From an uncultured Candidatus Saccharibacteria bacterium (lineage in GTDB: Bacteria; Patescibacteriota; Saccharimonadia; Saccharimonadales; Saccharimonadaceae): DNA of 64,000 nucleotides. Location of the stretch: positions 1 to 64,000 of the forward strand of contig CAQOWG010000004.1 in the NCBI GenBank assembly GCA_948851665.1, given 5' to 3'. The translations under genes and the position numbers were made by a program. Positions 25,212-34,653 of the stretch are shown piece after piece; within the stretch, counting starts at the first letter, position 1, and each line of letters begins with the position of its first letter. The notes beneath the pieces were generated by a model. The model was not told where the DNA came from, ran no database searches, and saw nothing but the letters and a program-made list of their open reading frames with translations.

Positions 25212-26309
25212 CTAATGAATATAATTGAAGTTACCAACCGCGCTAGCTGGAATAGTTGACTCGTAAATCACATTGAGCTGATAACCATAGTTCATCTCAC
25301 GGACAGTAATCGAGCCGTCTCCATGGACCGCTGTAACGATACCAACGTGCCCATACCAACCGGCTGCAGTCTGGAAAATGGCACCATATGACGGAGTTTT
25401 ATCGACTCTCATGCCAAAGTAGCGAGCAGCATTGGCCCAGTTGTTGGCATTACCCCAAGTTGTAGCCGGAGTAGGCAAGGCCATACCGTTAGCCCAGCGC
25501 CACCACCAAGCGTAATAAGTACAGTTACCCCAGGCCATAGTATTACCACCATCGGCCGTAACCGGCTCATAGATTCTATGCATACTCTGGCGGTCGGAAG
25601 CGGAACCATAGTAGGAGTAGCTGTAAACCGGGACATATTCCGGGCGCTCGGTTAGTGGCAATACGCCACCCGGCAAGACAATCTTGCTCCCAACCACAAG
25701 ACCCGTACTCTCAAGGTCGTTACGAGCAATCATTTCCGCGACGTTAGTGCTATAGCGTGAAGCAATTGACTGATACGTGTCACCGGTTTTAACACTATAA
25801 ACAATACCGGCGGTGGCAGGCAAACTCAGCACCTGACCAACAGTGACAGCAGTGTCTTTAAGGCTGTTCGACCAGCGAATCTGATCAGTAGTAATACCAT
25901 AGCGCGCAGCAATACTTTCCATCGTATCATTAGCGTCAACAATATAAGTAACCACACCGCGCGGATTAGCAATAGGAGTATACCCCGGTTTTTCGATCTT
26001 GTCAGCACTAGTTTGAGCAATGTCACGCAAAACCGCTGCCGAGACATAGTTACCAGACACGGCGTCGGTTGAGGCTAGGTTCATGGCGCTAGAAAGAGAG
26101 GCCACTACATAAAGCTCAGACAGCTGATCGGCAGTGGCGCCATCGCTAGCAGCAATATTGGTCATATTGAGACCGGAAGTGCCGGAGGCAGTCTTGTCTT
26201 TGGATCCGAAAATCGCAACGGACAAAACCAACACCGTAGCCGCAAGATATGGCATCACGCGACTGATTGCATGCCAAAACTTATGTTCTTTATTCTGTTT
26301 CTTACGCAT
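25212..26309 (-). CDS. secreted LysM-CHAP peptidoglycan hydrolase
   Basis: A 365-residue exported cell-wall enzyme. An N-terminal membrane helix (YLAATVLVLSVAIFGS) is followed by two LysM peptidoglycan-binding modules (about 118-165, TYIVDANDTMESIAARYGI; and 169-213, VYSVKTGDTYQSIASRYST). The C-terminal CHAP domain has the catalytic cysteine in GNCTYYAWWW and histidine in GHVGIVTAV. CHAP enzymes are amidases or endopeptidases. A TAGACA-17-TATAAT promoter and a GGGGGAGG ribosome-binding site support the start. It likely remodels the cell's own wall, or the host's if released. Confidence 0.92.
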   Translation of the reverse strand: MRKKQNKEHKFWHAISRVMPYLAATVLVLSVAIFGSKDKTASGTSGLNMTNIAASDGATADQLSELYVVASLSSAMNLASTDAVSGNYVSAAVLRDIAQTSADKIEKPGYTPIANPRGVVTYIVDANDTMESIAARYGITTDQIRWSNSLKDTAVTVGQVLSLPATAGIVYSVKTGDTYQSIASRYSTNVAEMIARNDLESTGLVVGSKIVLPGGVLPLTERPEYVPVYSYSYYGSASDRQSMHRIYEPVTADGGNTMAWGNCTYYAWWWRWANGMALPTPATTWGNANNWANAARYFGMRVDKTPSYGAIFQTAAGWYGHVGIVTAVHGDGSITVREMNYGYQLNVIYESTIPASAVGNFNYIH

Positions 26310-26363
26310 ATTTTATCCTCCCCCTACCTCTATTATAGCACATTATTGCGATTATGTCTATAC

Positions 26364-27911
26364 CTAAAGTGCAATATTGCACATTTTCTGGCAATAGTTC
26401 TGGATATTGGCCTGGTGACCAGCGTCATCGGCAGCATAATACATTTTGCCATCATCTCCAGTGAGGAAAAAGAACATATCAGACAACGATCCATCAGGGT
26501 TGGCAACCGCCTCGAGAGCGGAAACGCTTGGATTAGCGATTGGTCCATAAGGTAGACCGGGGTTTTTGCGGGTGTTGTAGGGAGAATCAATATCGAGAAT
26601 ACTGATATTATCGGTGTAGATAGTACGATCTGGGTCGATTAAATCAGCAGCATAAGAGGCAGTGACATCACTCCCGAGGTTCATACCGGCATCAAGGCGG
26701 TTGTAGAAAATCTGCGCGACTTTAGCCATGTCATTGGTATTACCAGCCTCACGCTGAACTACTGACGCAAGGGTAATTCCTTGGTACAGATTAAGGCCAT
26801 GAACGGCAAATTTGGCTTGTAGGTCCTCTTCGCGGACAATTTTGGCAAACTCCTCGATAAAACGGCCGACTATCGTTTCGACATCGTCATCAGTGAAGAA
26901 CTCATAGGTTTCTCCGTAGAGGTATCCCTCAAGAGAAGTGGCATCCTCTGGGTATCCCTCAAAGACCCAACCATAGCTTTCTTTACTATAATCATGCTGG
27001 AAGGCCTCATCCACTTCTTCCTTGGTATATCCAGCGTTGATGAGATTATTGCGAATATTCAACATAGTATCACCAGGAAGGACAGTAAAACTAAAGACAC
27101 TATCGGCGCCGTGCAAAAGTAGCTCAGTAATGCGTTGAACGGAGAGGGACTGATTAAAACTGTATTCGCCAGCCTTTAGATGTTCACCATGGGAATTAAG
27201 ACGGAAGTAAATTTGGAAGCTGAGTGGGTCACGAATAAGACCGGCTTCCTTAAGTTGATTGGCGACTTGAGAAATGCCACTACCGGATTCGACCAGAAAA
27301 GTAGTGGGGCGGCAAGCGTCAGCGGTATTATTCTCGCAATCAATTTCGGCAACGGGGCGAAGATTGTGAGTATAGTAGACAAAAGCAGCGCCGCCAGCAA
27401 GCACCAAAAGCACCAAGAGAACCAGCAGGACACGCACAAAGCCATGGCGACGTGGGCCTTTACCCTTGATGGTTTTGTGACCAGCTGCTGCAGCGCGCGA
27501 GGTAGTTTTGCCGGTTTTTTCCTCTAGAAAATCTTGCAAAATAATCGCAGCAGCTTCGGAGTCGATGTCGCCTTTCTTAGTAGTCTTTTTGCGACCCTTG
27601 AGGCGTTTTTCCGCCTCAACAGAAGTGAGAGATTCGTCCTGAAAACAGATTTTGGCTTCTGGGATCTGGCGTTTTAATTCTTTGGCAAATTTGCGGACGT
27701 AAGTGCTTTGCTTGGTTTCGTTGCCTTCGTTACTACGAGGCATACCAAGGACAAAGTTGTCAATATCCCAGGCACGCGCCAATGAGGAAATTTTTTGAAA
27801 TTCTTCCCCATTAACCTCAATTGCGTTGTATGGAATAGCGATACGAACTTTAGAATCGGCTTTGGCGACGCCGATGCGTTTTGTGCCTACATCAAGAGCA
27901 ATCAATTTCAT
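26364..27911 (-). CDS. RuvX/YqgF - MltG fusion protein
   Basis: A 515-residue fusion. Residues 1-135 are a RuvX/YqgF RNase H-like domain (ALDVGTKRIGVAKAD, VLGMPRS, FQDESLTSVEAE, DSEAAAIILQDFL), the 16S rRNA-maturation nuclease once called a Holliday resolvase. After a basic linker and a transmembrane helix (VRVLLVLLVLLVLAGGAAFVYY) comes MltG, the lytic transglycosylase that releases growing glycan strands. It has a LysM-like subdomain and the catalytic region LASVVQREAGN, in which the Glu that often precedes this triad is Gln. Neighbouring yqgF and mltG genes are common in bacteria; here they are one reading frame with no internal stop. Confidence 0.9.
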   Translation of the reverse strand: MKLIALDVGTKRIGVAKADSKVRIAIPYNAIEVNGEEFQKISSLARAWDIDNFVLGMPRSNEGNETKQSTYVRKFAKELKRQIPEAKICFQDESLTSVEAEKRLKGRKKTTKKGDIDSEAAAIILQDFLEEKTGKTTSRAAAAGHKTIKGKGPRRHGFVRVLLVLLVLLVLAGGAAFVYYTHNLRPVAEIDCENNTADACRPTTFLVESGSGISQVANQLKEAGLIRDPLSFQIYFRLNSHGEHLKAGEYSFNQSLSVQRITELLLHGADSVFSFTVLPGDTMLNIRNNLINAGYTKEEVDEAFQHDYSKESYGWVFEGYPEDATSLEGYLYGETYEFFTDDDVETIVGRFIEEFAKIVREEDLQAKFAVHGLNLYQGITLASVVQREAGNTNDMAKVAQIFYNRLDAGMNLGSDVTASYAADLIDPDRTIYTDNISILDIDSPYNTRKNPGLPYGPIANPSVSALEAVANPDGSLSDMFFFLTGDDGKMYYAADDAGHQANIQNYCQKMCNIAL

Positions 27912-27913
27912 TT

Positions 27914-29713
27914 CTACTCCTCACCCTCAAGAATAATGGTAACTTTACTACGATCATTTGGGATCTTGTTGACCCAGAAGAACGGCGTGCGTACCTCGGC
28001 TGAACTAACACCGGTGATAAGCCGGAGTTCGGACTGGACTTCGCCAGTTTTGCGACCCTTGGTTTTTTCAAAAATCAAATCCTCAGTGACAATTGGACCA
28101 ATCGAGACGACAGCTTTGAGGCGAGCTGGCTCGTCGATGCTAGAAAAGCGTTCGAAATAGATCTCGTCATAGGCATAAACCTTACGATCGTCACCTAGGC
28201 TGAGCTTATGCTTGATATATTCTTCAACTTTGGAACGCTCAACCATGTAGACCGAATAAGTCACCTTAATGTCTGCCTTAGGTTTTGTACTTTCGCCGAC
28301 TGGTTCGCCGACGGCTGGAGTGGAGCTTTTGTCGGTCACCTCGGCTTTAAAGCTACTCTCGATGGCGACCATGTCTTTTGGAACATCGGCGAAGACCATT
28401 TCACGACCGTCGGTGGTGTGGTCGGCGAGTTGAGCATCGGCGAATTTATCAACTTCTTCTTGGCTGACGACCTTTTCCATTTTGGTGGTGCCGCCAGAAA
28501 AAGCCATGGAATTACTGACAGTATACATACCCTGGAAAGTATGCCAAGTTTCAGAGGCGGAAACATTATAATCCTCCCCGCCTTTTTCGGCCTCGACGGT
28601 GATAGTAGCGGCCAAGCGACATGCTTTGGTAAGTGAAGAACAGCCAGATGGCAAATTATCACCATCCCAGGTCAGGGTATTACTAGTAGTAGCGACGAAG
28701 CGCAGGCCGCCATCGGTGGTAAAAACGTCTCCTTCATTCACGACAATTGAGAAAGGAGCGGTAATTTCACTGCCATTCTTAGGAGTAAAAGTAGTGCTGA
28801 CAGTTACTGCGCCAGAGGCTTTGTCGCCCTTATTCTCTTTAGTGTTGCTCTCGAATTCGCCGGAATATTTCTGTTCCAAGGTTTGCTGTTCGGCATAGAA
28901 CTTGCCTTCTTCGATATTTTCTTCCTCTGGATTGGTGGTAAAAGTGACGCTTTCGGAAAAGTTTTCCGGGGTGCTGCTGACAGCGACCGTAATGGTGGCG
29001 GAAGGGGCAAAAACAAAAGCCCAGACTAGAAGCAGGATTGTAACAAATCCAATCGGGGCGCCGATCATAATCCATTTGCGATATTTTTCAAAGAAATTGT
29101 TGGGGGCGGAAGGATTTTTAGTAGATTTATTACCCATCAAGCGGGATTTGAGGCCGGATTTTTCGCCTTTTTTGGACTTCCCAGCGGCCTTCTCGAGGTC
29201 CTCATCGCTGAGGTTGATGGTGTTAGCGTTTTTGTTGGAGGCCGAATCTGCTCCATCTAGAGGTGCTTTTGAGGTGGCTTTAGCACCATCGGCTTTGAGC
29301 TCGCCTCCAAGCTCGACTTCTTGGCCACCAGCAGGTATAGACTCGGATTTGTTACGAGACTTCTTGCCCTTGAGGTCGGTTTCATCAATCTCATCCACGA
29401 TATCGGCGGCAGCTTCGGCAGCGCGTACATTTGCCTCGGTCGGGATGACTGGGCGCGACTGGAGAGTTTTGGCGACGGGAATACGAGTACTCATCGCCAT
29501 CTTGACGACGGCAGGGTCCTGAGTAACAATTACTACGATTTTGTCACACTCTTTGGCGACACGTGCTACCAACTTCATATTCACTGAGCTACGGAGTATG
29601 GAGCTTTTTTTCGGGGGCACAAGGGCCACAAGTTTTTGTTCGGCCTGTTGAAGCTTGGTGAGGATATCAGTGATATCATCCTCCGCCTCCAAATAAATCA
29701 CTTCCTTGTTCAT
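27914..29713 (-). CDS. large single-pass membrane protein, CPR type, unknown function
   Basis: About 599 residues from MNKEVIYLEAEDD; the frame extends further to 29827 without support. The first ~90 residues form an alpha/beta domain (VALVPPKKSSILRSSVNMKL, KIVVIVTQDPAVVKMA). A long acidic and Lys-rich low-complexity region follows, then one transmembrane helix (IMIGAPIGFVTILLLVWAFVF). A large beta-rich external part with FTPKNGSEITAPFSIVV-like strands completes it. The N-terminal domain with a helix and outer beta domain recalls proteins loosely annotated as baseplate J-like in CPR genomes; I do not claim that function. It lies 2 nt upstream of the RuvX-MltG gene, hence probably the same operon. 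Confidence 0.65.
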   Translation of the reverse strand: MNKEVIYLEAEDDITDILTKLQQAEQKLVALVPPKKSSILRSSVNMKLVARVAKECDKIVVIVTQDPAVVKMAMSTRIPVAKTLQSRPVIPTEANVRAAEAAADIVDEIDETDLKGKKSRNKSESIPAGGQEVELGGELKADGAKATSKAPLDGADSASNKNANTINLSDEDLEKAAGKSKKGEKSGLKSRLMGNKSTKNPSAPNNFFEKYRKWIMIGAPIGFVTILLLVWAFVFAPSATITVAVSSTPENFSESVTFTTNPEEENIEEGKFYAEQQTLEQKYSGEFESNTKENKGDKASGAVTVSTTFTPKNGSEITAPFSIVVNEGDVFTTDGGLRFVATTSNTLTWDGDNLPSGCSSLTKACRLAATITVEAEKGGEDYNVSASETWHTFQGMYTVSNSMAFSGGTTKMEKVVSQEEVDKFADAQLADHTTDGREMVFADVPKDMVAIESSFKAEVTDKSSTPAVGEPVGESTKPKADIKVTYSVYMVERSKVEEYIKHKLSLGDDRKVYAYDEIYFERFSSIDEPARLKAVVSIGPIVTEDLIFEKTKGRKTGEVQSELRLITGVSSAEVRTPFFWVNKIPNDRSKVTIILEGEE

Positions 29714-29783
29714 ATATGACCAGTTTATCACAAAAACTATGAGCTTAAAACGCTTGAAATTCTGGGGTTTTAGCATAAGCCTA

Positions 29784-29812
29784 TTGACTTTTACTAACTT
29801 GCGTGCTATAAT
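29784..29812 (+). promoter_or_regulatory. promoter of the 29921 gene
   Basis: TTGACT (29784-29789), 17-bp spacer, TATAAT (29807-29812) preceded by TGC. The mRNA would carry a leader of about 100 nt with several GC-rich hairpins before the ribosome-binding site GGGAGGTGA. Confidence 0.75.
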
Positions 29813-29920
29813 GGGAAGATAACCCAAGTTTTGGGGCGATTTTGGTGTGAAAACTCCGGCGCCCTTGAGGTAGAACTTTAAGAGGCGCTAATTCTTTGTT
29901 CAAATCAGGGAGGTGATCAA

Positions 29921-30601
29921 ATGAACATTGAAACAATCTTGATTCTGCTTGCAATTTGGGTATGCATCATGCCGCTCCTATTGGCTGATGCTATCACCTA
30001 CAAATTAGCAAGAATTGTTACTCATCGAGCCGGCGACAACGACACGGTGGATTATTTCGTAGCGGGAATGTGCTGCCAGCCGCTCCAGGCTTTTGCGTTT
30101 ATGTTTGGCCTGCCGGCCCTCAAAGGCGACACGCTCAAGCTATTACCCTATAGCCAACGAAGAGCACATTTTCAAAAGATGACCAAAGCGATTCTTGACG
30201 ATGTCGCCAAAAATCATTACCAAAAGGTGCGGATTTTTGCGATTTCAGTCGGGGCAACTGTACCCTATATGGTTGGTCAGAGGGTGGCGACGGGAGAGGT
30301 AGAGAACGATTTCGAACTGGAATGCCATTTAATTAGCCCGTGCTACACGAAGCAGTTTATGAAGATAGCAACAAGGCTGAAAATACGAGCACTTTATCCG
30401 TTGGTAACGGCACTAAGGTTAGTGCTCGGACCGTTCAGTTTCATACCGATCGTTCCGGGCTGCGTCAAGCTGTTTTCGGTGTCGCTCGTAGTGAGTCAGG
30501 TAGAGCAAATACTTTTTGCCTCGCCGATAGACTGTACGCATCGAAGATACGTTAAAAGCGTGATGCTCAGCAGCGACGATGAGTATTTACATAGCTCCTA
30601 G
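29921..30601 (+). CDS. orphan membrane-anchored protein, alpha/beta-hydrolase-like
   Basis: A 226-residue protein with an N-terminal hydrophobic helix (ILILLAIWVCIMPLLLADAI). Further on, the segment VRIFAISVGATVPYMVG looks like a nucleophile elbow (small-x-Ser-x-Gly) of an alpha/beta hydrolase, but I could not place the Asp and His with confidence and the protein is short. GGGAGGTGATCAA ahead of the ATG is an excellent ribosome-binding site. The 3' end overlaps the promoter of the downstream histidine kinase. Function is unknown. Confidence 0.65.
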   Translation: MNIETILILLAIWVCIMPLLLADAITYKLARIVTHRAGDNDTVDYFVAGMCCQPLQAFAFMFGLPALKGDTLKLLPYSQRRAHFQKMTKAILDDVAKNHYQKVRIFAISVGATVPYMVGQRVATGEVENDFELECHLISPCYTKQFMKIATRLKIRALYPLVTALRLVLGPFSFIPIVPGCVKLFSVSLVVSQVEQILFASPIDCTHRRYVKSVMLSSDDEYLHSS

Positions 30602-30637
30602 TAGCGGGGATTTTTCCTTGCTCAGCCCTAGACGTGC

Positions 30638-30643
30638 TATAAT
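30638..30643 (+). promoter_or_regulatory. -10 box for the leaderless histidine kinase gene
   Basis: GTGCTATAAT (extended -10) ends 7 nt before the ATG at 30651, setting the start at MGLFSKK rather than at 30579. Confidence 0.65.
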
Positions 30644-30650
30644 AGCCATA

Positions 30651-32063
30651 ATGGGCTTATTCAGCAAGAAACAAAAACCAATCAATTCTTACGCCGGCAT
30701 GGTAGATTCGGCAGCTCTAGCACAGCGGGCGCTTGATTTTATCGCGGAAGGAGTTTTGCTTATTGATGCGGGTGGAATGATTCAATTTGCCAATCCGGCA
30801 GCCGCGACAATGACTGGATACGATTCATCTACGATGTTGACGGGGCTAGATTATTCTCTAATTTTAAGGTTAGAAAGTGCGGATGGGGCGCCGATTGAAA
30901 TTAGTAAGACTGATATATATACGGCCATTAAAACCAACCAACCGCTAACCTCACGGGAATATTTACTAGTGTCGGCACAGGCCGAGCACCGAATGGCAAT
31001 TGCGTTGTCGGTGATCCCGACTGGTGGTACGCATGACTTCAAAATTATTACTTTCCGCGATATTACAAAGGAGCTCCAAGAGGAAAACGAGCAGGCAGAA
31101 TTTATTTCGACCGCTTCACACGAAATGCGTACGCCGGTAGCCTCGATTGAAGGGTACCTTGGTTTAGCGCTCAACCCACAGACAGCGACAATTGACGCAC
31201 GGGCGAAACAGTACCTCGAGGCGGCCCATTCGGCCAGTCAGCATCTTGGGCGGTTATTCAAAGATTTATTAGACGTAACGAAACTTGACGACAAACGGCT
31301 CAAAGCGCACCCGGTACCAGTGGACGCAGTGGAAGTTGTGCAAAAACTGGCCGCCACCCACGAAAAGGAATTTATGGCAAAAAATCTACATTATACTTTT
31401 GGCGCCAACGAGCCGACGGGTGGTTTCGATAAAAAACATATCGAGCCAAAAGTCTATATGGCAGTCGATTTGGATTTCCTTAGAGAGATTTTGGATAATT
31501 TGATTGGCAACGCGATTAAATATACGCCAGCGGGTGGGCAAATTTGGGTAAACGTGCGAGGTGACGGCGACAAGGTATTAATCAACGTGACCGATACTGG
31601 GATTGGAATTTCGGCCGAGGATGCAGCACATGTTTTCCAGAAGTTTTACCGAGTTGATAATTCCCAAACGCGTCAGATCGGCGGTACTGGGTTGGGTCTT
31701 TATCTGGTAAAACAGCGCGTGGAAGCTTTGCACGGACGAGTCTGGCTAGAGAGCGCTTTTGGCCAAGGGTCAACGTTCTTTGTCTCCCTGCCACGACTCT
31801 CGGCATCAGAGTACGAGAGAATGTCAATCGCCGAGGCAAATCAGCGGATGATACAACAGTTCTCAGCTGCGCCAGCCCAACCAGCACAGTCGGCGCCAGT
31901 AGCTAAGCCCGCCGCAATGCCAACACCAGCGGCCCAGCCAGTTGCGATGCCGATACCAAACTCGCAGACTATCGCACAGGCAGTTGCAGCGGTTGGCCCA
32001 GCTGCACCAAAACCAGGAATATTAACATCGGGATCGATTACCCAACAAGGAGGTACACAATGA
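30651..32063 (+). CDS. PAS-domain sensor histidine kinase
   Basis: A 470-residue soluble sensor kinase. A PAS domain (about 25-140; ALDFIAEGVLLIDAGG, GYDSSTM) is followed by a HisKA dimerisation helix with the phosphorylated histidine in STASHEMRTPVASIEGYL. The HATPase domain has the N box NLIGNAIKYTP, the G1 box DTGIGIS and the G2 box GGTGLGLYLVK. The C-terminus is a Pro/Ala/Gln-rich low-complexity tail of about 80 residues. No transmembrane helix is seen, so it senses an internal signal. It overlaps its response regulator by 4 nt. The start is fixed by the leaderless promoter. Confidence 0.93.
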   Translation: MGLFSKKQKPINSYAGMVDSAALAQRALDFIAEGVLLIDAGGMIQFANPAAATMTGYDSSTMLTGLDYSLILRLESADGAPIEISKTDIYTAIKTNQPLTSREYLLVSAQAEHRMAIALSVIPTGGTHDFKIITFRDITKELQEENEQAEFISTASHEMRTPVASIEGYLGLALNPQTATIDARAKQYLEAAHSASQHLGRLFKDLLDVTKLDDKRLKAHPVPVDAVEVVQKLAATHEKEFMAKNLHYTFGANEPTGGFDKKHIEPKVYMAVDLDFLREILDNLIGNAIKYTPAGGQIWVNVRGDGDKVLINVTDTGIGISAEDAAHVFQKFYRVDNSQTRQIGGTGLGLYLVKQRVEALHGRVWLESAFGQGSTFFVSLPRLSASEYERMSIAEANQRMIQQFSAAPAQPAQSAPVAKPAAMPTPAAQPVAMPIPNSQTIAQAVAAVGPAAPKPGILTSGSITQQGGTQ

Positions 32064-32557
32064 ATAAAGTAATGATTGCCGAAGACGACGACAGTCTGCG
32101 AGAGATCTATAGCATTCGCTTGACGGCTGAAGGGTACATGGTAGTGTCGGCGAGAGATGGCGAAGAAGCATTAGCGATAGCGGTACGCGAGCGACCAGAT
32201 TTAATTGTTTCGGATGTAATGATGCCGAAAATTAGTGGTTTTGATATGCTGGATATTCTACGCTCGACGCCTGGCATGGACAACACGAAAGTCATCATGA
32301 TGACGGCATTGTCGAGTGACGACGAGCGTCAACGAGGTGAAGCGTTGGGAGCGAATCGTTATCTCGTTAAATCACAGGTTGGCATTGAAGACGTTGTAAA
32401 CGCGGTACATGAAGTACTAGGAGATCGAGACCAAGACAATACAGCTAGTCAAACCACGCCAATGGCGGAGCCGGTAATTCCAGAAGTACCAGTCGCACCA
32501 ATTGCGCCAGAAACGCCAGTTGCACCAGTATTCCCCACCATGCCGCCACAGATGTAA
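32060..32557 (+). CDS. receiver-only response regulator
   Basis: A 165-residue CheY-like receiver, the partner of the adjacent histidine kinase. The acidic pocket IAEDDDS, the phospho-accepting Asp in IVSDVMMPK, the Thr of MMTAL and the Lys of YLVKSQ are present. There is no DNA-binding output domain, only a Pro/Val/Ala-rich tail (about 125-165) that echoes the tail of the kinase. Output is therefore likely by protein contact. A small GTTCTG/CAGAAC hairpin follows the stop codon. Confidence 0.92.
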   Translation: MNKVMIAEDDDSLREIYSIRLTAEGYMVVSARDGEEALAIAVRERPDLIVSDVMMPKISGFDMLDILRSTPGMDNTKVIMMTALSSDDERQRGEALGANRYLVKSQVGIEDVVNAVHEVLGDRDQDNTASQTTPMAEPVIPEVPVAPIAPETPVAPVFPTMPPQM

Positions 32558-32591
32558 AGGGTTCTGACTTGCCAGAACTCTAGAGAAAGTT

Positions 32592-32597
32592 TATAAT
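32592..32597 (+). promoter_or_regulatory. -10 box for leaderless rluB-type gene
   Basis: TATAAT ends 6 nt before the ATG at 32604, with no ribosome-binding site upstream. Confidence 0.6.
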
Positions 32598-32603
32598 AAA
32601 AGT

Positions 32604-33308
32604 ATGGATTCAAAAACAGTACGCCTAAATAAGTTTTTGGCGGAACGACTGGGGATTTCGCGACGACAAGCCGATGACGCGATTGCAGCCGACAAAGTCA
32701 CGGTAAATGGTGAAACCGCTACTCTTGGCGCGCGTATAAACATAAATAGTATTGACAAAATTGATGAAGTGTGCTACAATGGTGATAAGGTAGGGGGCGC
32801 CGTGTCTTACATCTATCTGGCAGTCAACAAACCAGTCGGTTACCTTTGTTCGAAGCGATCTCAGGGAGATTTTCCAACAATTTACGAACTACTACCGAAG
32901 GAATATCAGAAGTTAAAGACCGTAGGGAGATTAGATCGAGATTCATCTGGGTTGATTTTATTAACAAATGATGGCGATTTTGCATTCCAAGCAACGCATC
33001 CCCAGTTTCGGAAGACGAAGGTCTACGAAGTGGAGCTAGACCGGGCGCTAGAGCCACTGCATCAACAAGAGATTAGTGATTTTGGTATCGAAATTGGCGA
33101 TGGGGTATCGAAGCTTGGGTTAACGCGAATGGATGATAGCCGCAAGAAATGGCAGGTAACTATGAGCGAGGGACGCAACCGACAGATCCGCCGGACTTTT
33201 GCAGCACTAGGATACGAAGTAGTAAAATTGCACCGCATTCAATTCGGTAAATATCAACTTGCCGGATTAAAACCCGGCAAATTTGAGGTGGTTGATAAAA
33301 TCAACTAG
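32604..33308 (+). CDS. RsuA/RluB-family pseudouridine synthase
   Basis: A 234-residue rRNA pseudouridine synthase. An S4 RNA-binding domain (1-60; RLNKFLAERLGISRRQADDAI) precedes the catalytic domain, with the nucleophilic Asp in KTVGRLDRDSSGLILLTNDGD and the conserved EGRNRQIRRTFAALG. Domain order and length fit RluB (23S rRNA) or RsuA (16S); I cannot choose with certainty, although the EGRNRQIRR form fits RluB-like enzymes. The gene converges with the FtsA-like gene and overlaps its 3' end by 4 nt. Confidence 0.9.
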   Translation: MDSKTVRLNKFLAERLGISRRQADDAIAADKVTVNGETATLGARININSIDKIDEVCYNGDKVGGAVSYIYLAVNKPVGYLCSKRSQGDFPTIYELLPKEYQKLKTVGRLDRDSSGLILLTNDGDFAFQATHPQFRKTKVYEVELDRALEPLHQQEISDFGIEIGDGVSKLGLTRMDDSRKKWQVTMSEGRNRQIRRTFAALGYEVVKLHRIQFGKYQLAGLKPGKFEVVDKIN

Positions 33309-34645
33309 TTTTGTAGTAATTTGGAGAGCTTGCTACGCAGCCCACCATCATCAGGAACGCCAACCAGTGTGTCAAGTGCAACCCTGAGTAGACCAAGCGC
33401 AGTAATAAAACTCGAATCAAGGGTAGAGCTGGATTCGTTTTTTATTCCGGGCATGTCGCTAGCACTAACAAGATGAACGACTGGGCGACGCGCAAAAGGT
33501 AATTCTTTGAACCAATCGGTTGTTGCAAGAACATCACGCAACTCGGCTAAACCGGCACCACCACCGCAAAGCAAGATTTTATTAGGTAGAAACTCAGGAA
33601 GCTGAAATTCTTCAAGGGTGATTTGAACACCGGAAAGCCAAACGGCGAGATTGCGCTGAACAGCAAGAGTCATCGTTTCCCTAAGGTCGGCGGGGATGCG
33701 GTCCGGAATCGAAAAGGATATTTTATAATCTTCGGCCGTGTCAAAATCAACATCGAGGGCTTGGGCGATTTGATGAGTGAAACTACGACCACCAATACCA
33801 AACATTTTCGTTCCCTCAACCCCGCCATCGTCAACGACAGCGATGTCGGTTGTGCCTCCTCCGATATCCATGACAATTCCAGAGAAGTTGCTCTCGAGGT
33901 CGTCGCCGAGGCAAGCACGGCAAACCGCAAAAGGCTCGACCGCAACTGCGAGGAGATCAAGGTTGAGCTCGGCACAAACTTTTTCAATAGCGGAGATATG
34001 GACAAGCGGTGCAAAAGCTGTATAAAATTGAATTTCGACGTCAGCACCCTTGAAACCAATGGGGTTGGATACCTTGTAGCCATCAATCATGATGGAAACA
34101 ATGGCGGAGTTAATGAGGCGCACTTCAACATCAGGATTATTAGTTTCGTCGGCAATTTCCTTGCGGGCGCGTGCGCCGGCTCGCTCTTGGACCTGCTGAA
34201 TAATAAGCGACATTTCTTGTTCAGTCAGAGGTCTATTGCCATTTTTACGACGATAACGAATCGTACTAGTGTTTCCCTTAATTAGTTCCCCGGCTACGCC
34301 AACCACGGTTAATTTGGCGGAAATCTCAGCGCGGCGTTCAGCCTCGTTCAAGGCCTTTTCACAGACGCTCACTACGCCAGGGATATCGGCAATTGCCCCC
34401 GCATACATGTTGTCGGGAGCTTGATGCGCCTTACCGACACCAATGATTTCTAGTTCGTGATTTGGCAATTGCCTAGCAATGACAGCCTTAACAAATTCAG
34501 TACCAATATCAAGAGCAAGAATCGTGTCGCTAACCGGGCGCTCAAAACTTGGTGCATCCGGAATCGGCTCAGCCACGGCTGGCGCTTTGCTGGCGGCAGC
34601 GGGAGACTTCGCGATAGGTTTTTTGACTTTACTAAGTAGGCCCAT
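33305..34645 (-). CDS. FtsA-like actin-fold ATPase
   Basis: A 446-residue ASKHA-fold protein. Visible are phosphate-1 LALDIGTEFVKAVIA, a 1C/SHS2-type insert (around 90-200), phosphate-2 IVMDIGGGTTDIAVVDDGG and the adenosine-motif-like LLCGGGAGLAEL. FtsA tethers FtsZ to the membrane; the related PilM serves type IV pili. No classical C-terminal amphipathic FtsA helix is evident, and the N-terminus carries a Lys/Ala/Pro extension. No ftsZ or pil genes are nearby, so I leave the exact role open. TAGGAGC lies at good spacing before the ATG, only a few bases after which the upstream gene ends. Confidence 0.8.
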   Translation of the reverse strand: MGLLSKVKKPIAKSPAAASKAPAVAEPIPDAPSFERPVSDTILALDIGTEFVKAVIARQLPNHELEIIGVGKAHQAPDNMYAGAIADIPGVVSVCEKALNEAERRAEISAKLTVVGVAGELIKGNTSTIRYRRKNGNRPLTEQEMSLIIQQVQERAGARARKEIADETNNPDVEVRLINSAIVSIMIDGYKVSNPIGFKGADVEIQFYTAFAPLVHISAIEKVCAELNLDLLAVAVEPFAVCRACLGDDLESNFSGIVMDIGGGTTDIAVVDDGGVEGTKMFGIGGRSFTHQIAQALDVDFDTAEDYKISFSIPDRIPADLRETMTLAVQRNLAVWLSGVQITLEEFQLPEFLPNKILLCGGGAGLAELRDVLATTDWFKELPFARRPVVHLVSASDMPGIKNESSSTLDSSFITALGLLRVALDTLVGVPDDGGLRSKLSKLLQN

Positions 34646-34653
34646 ATAAGCTC

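Noticed and set aside
28902..29522. Long plus-strand open frame of about 206 codons
   Set aside because: It is antisense to the well-supported gene at 27914-29713, is Ser/Ala-rich as expected of a shadow frame, and has no ribosome-binding site or promoter.
33623..34285. Plus-strand open frame of 220 codons
   Set aside because: It is antisense to the FtsA-like gene, whose ATPase motifs are clear; no initiation signals.
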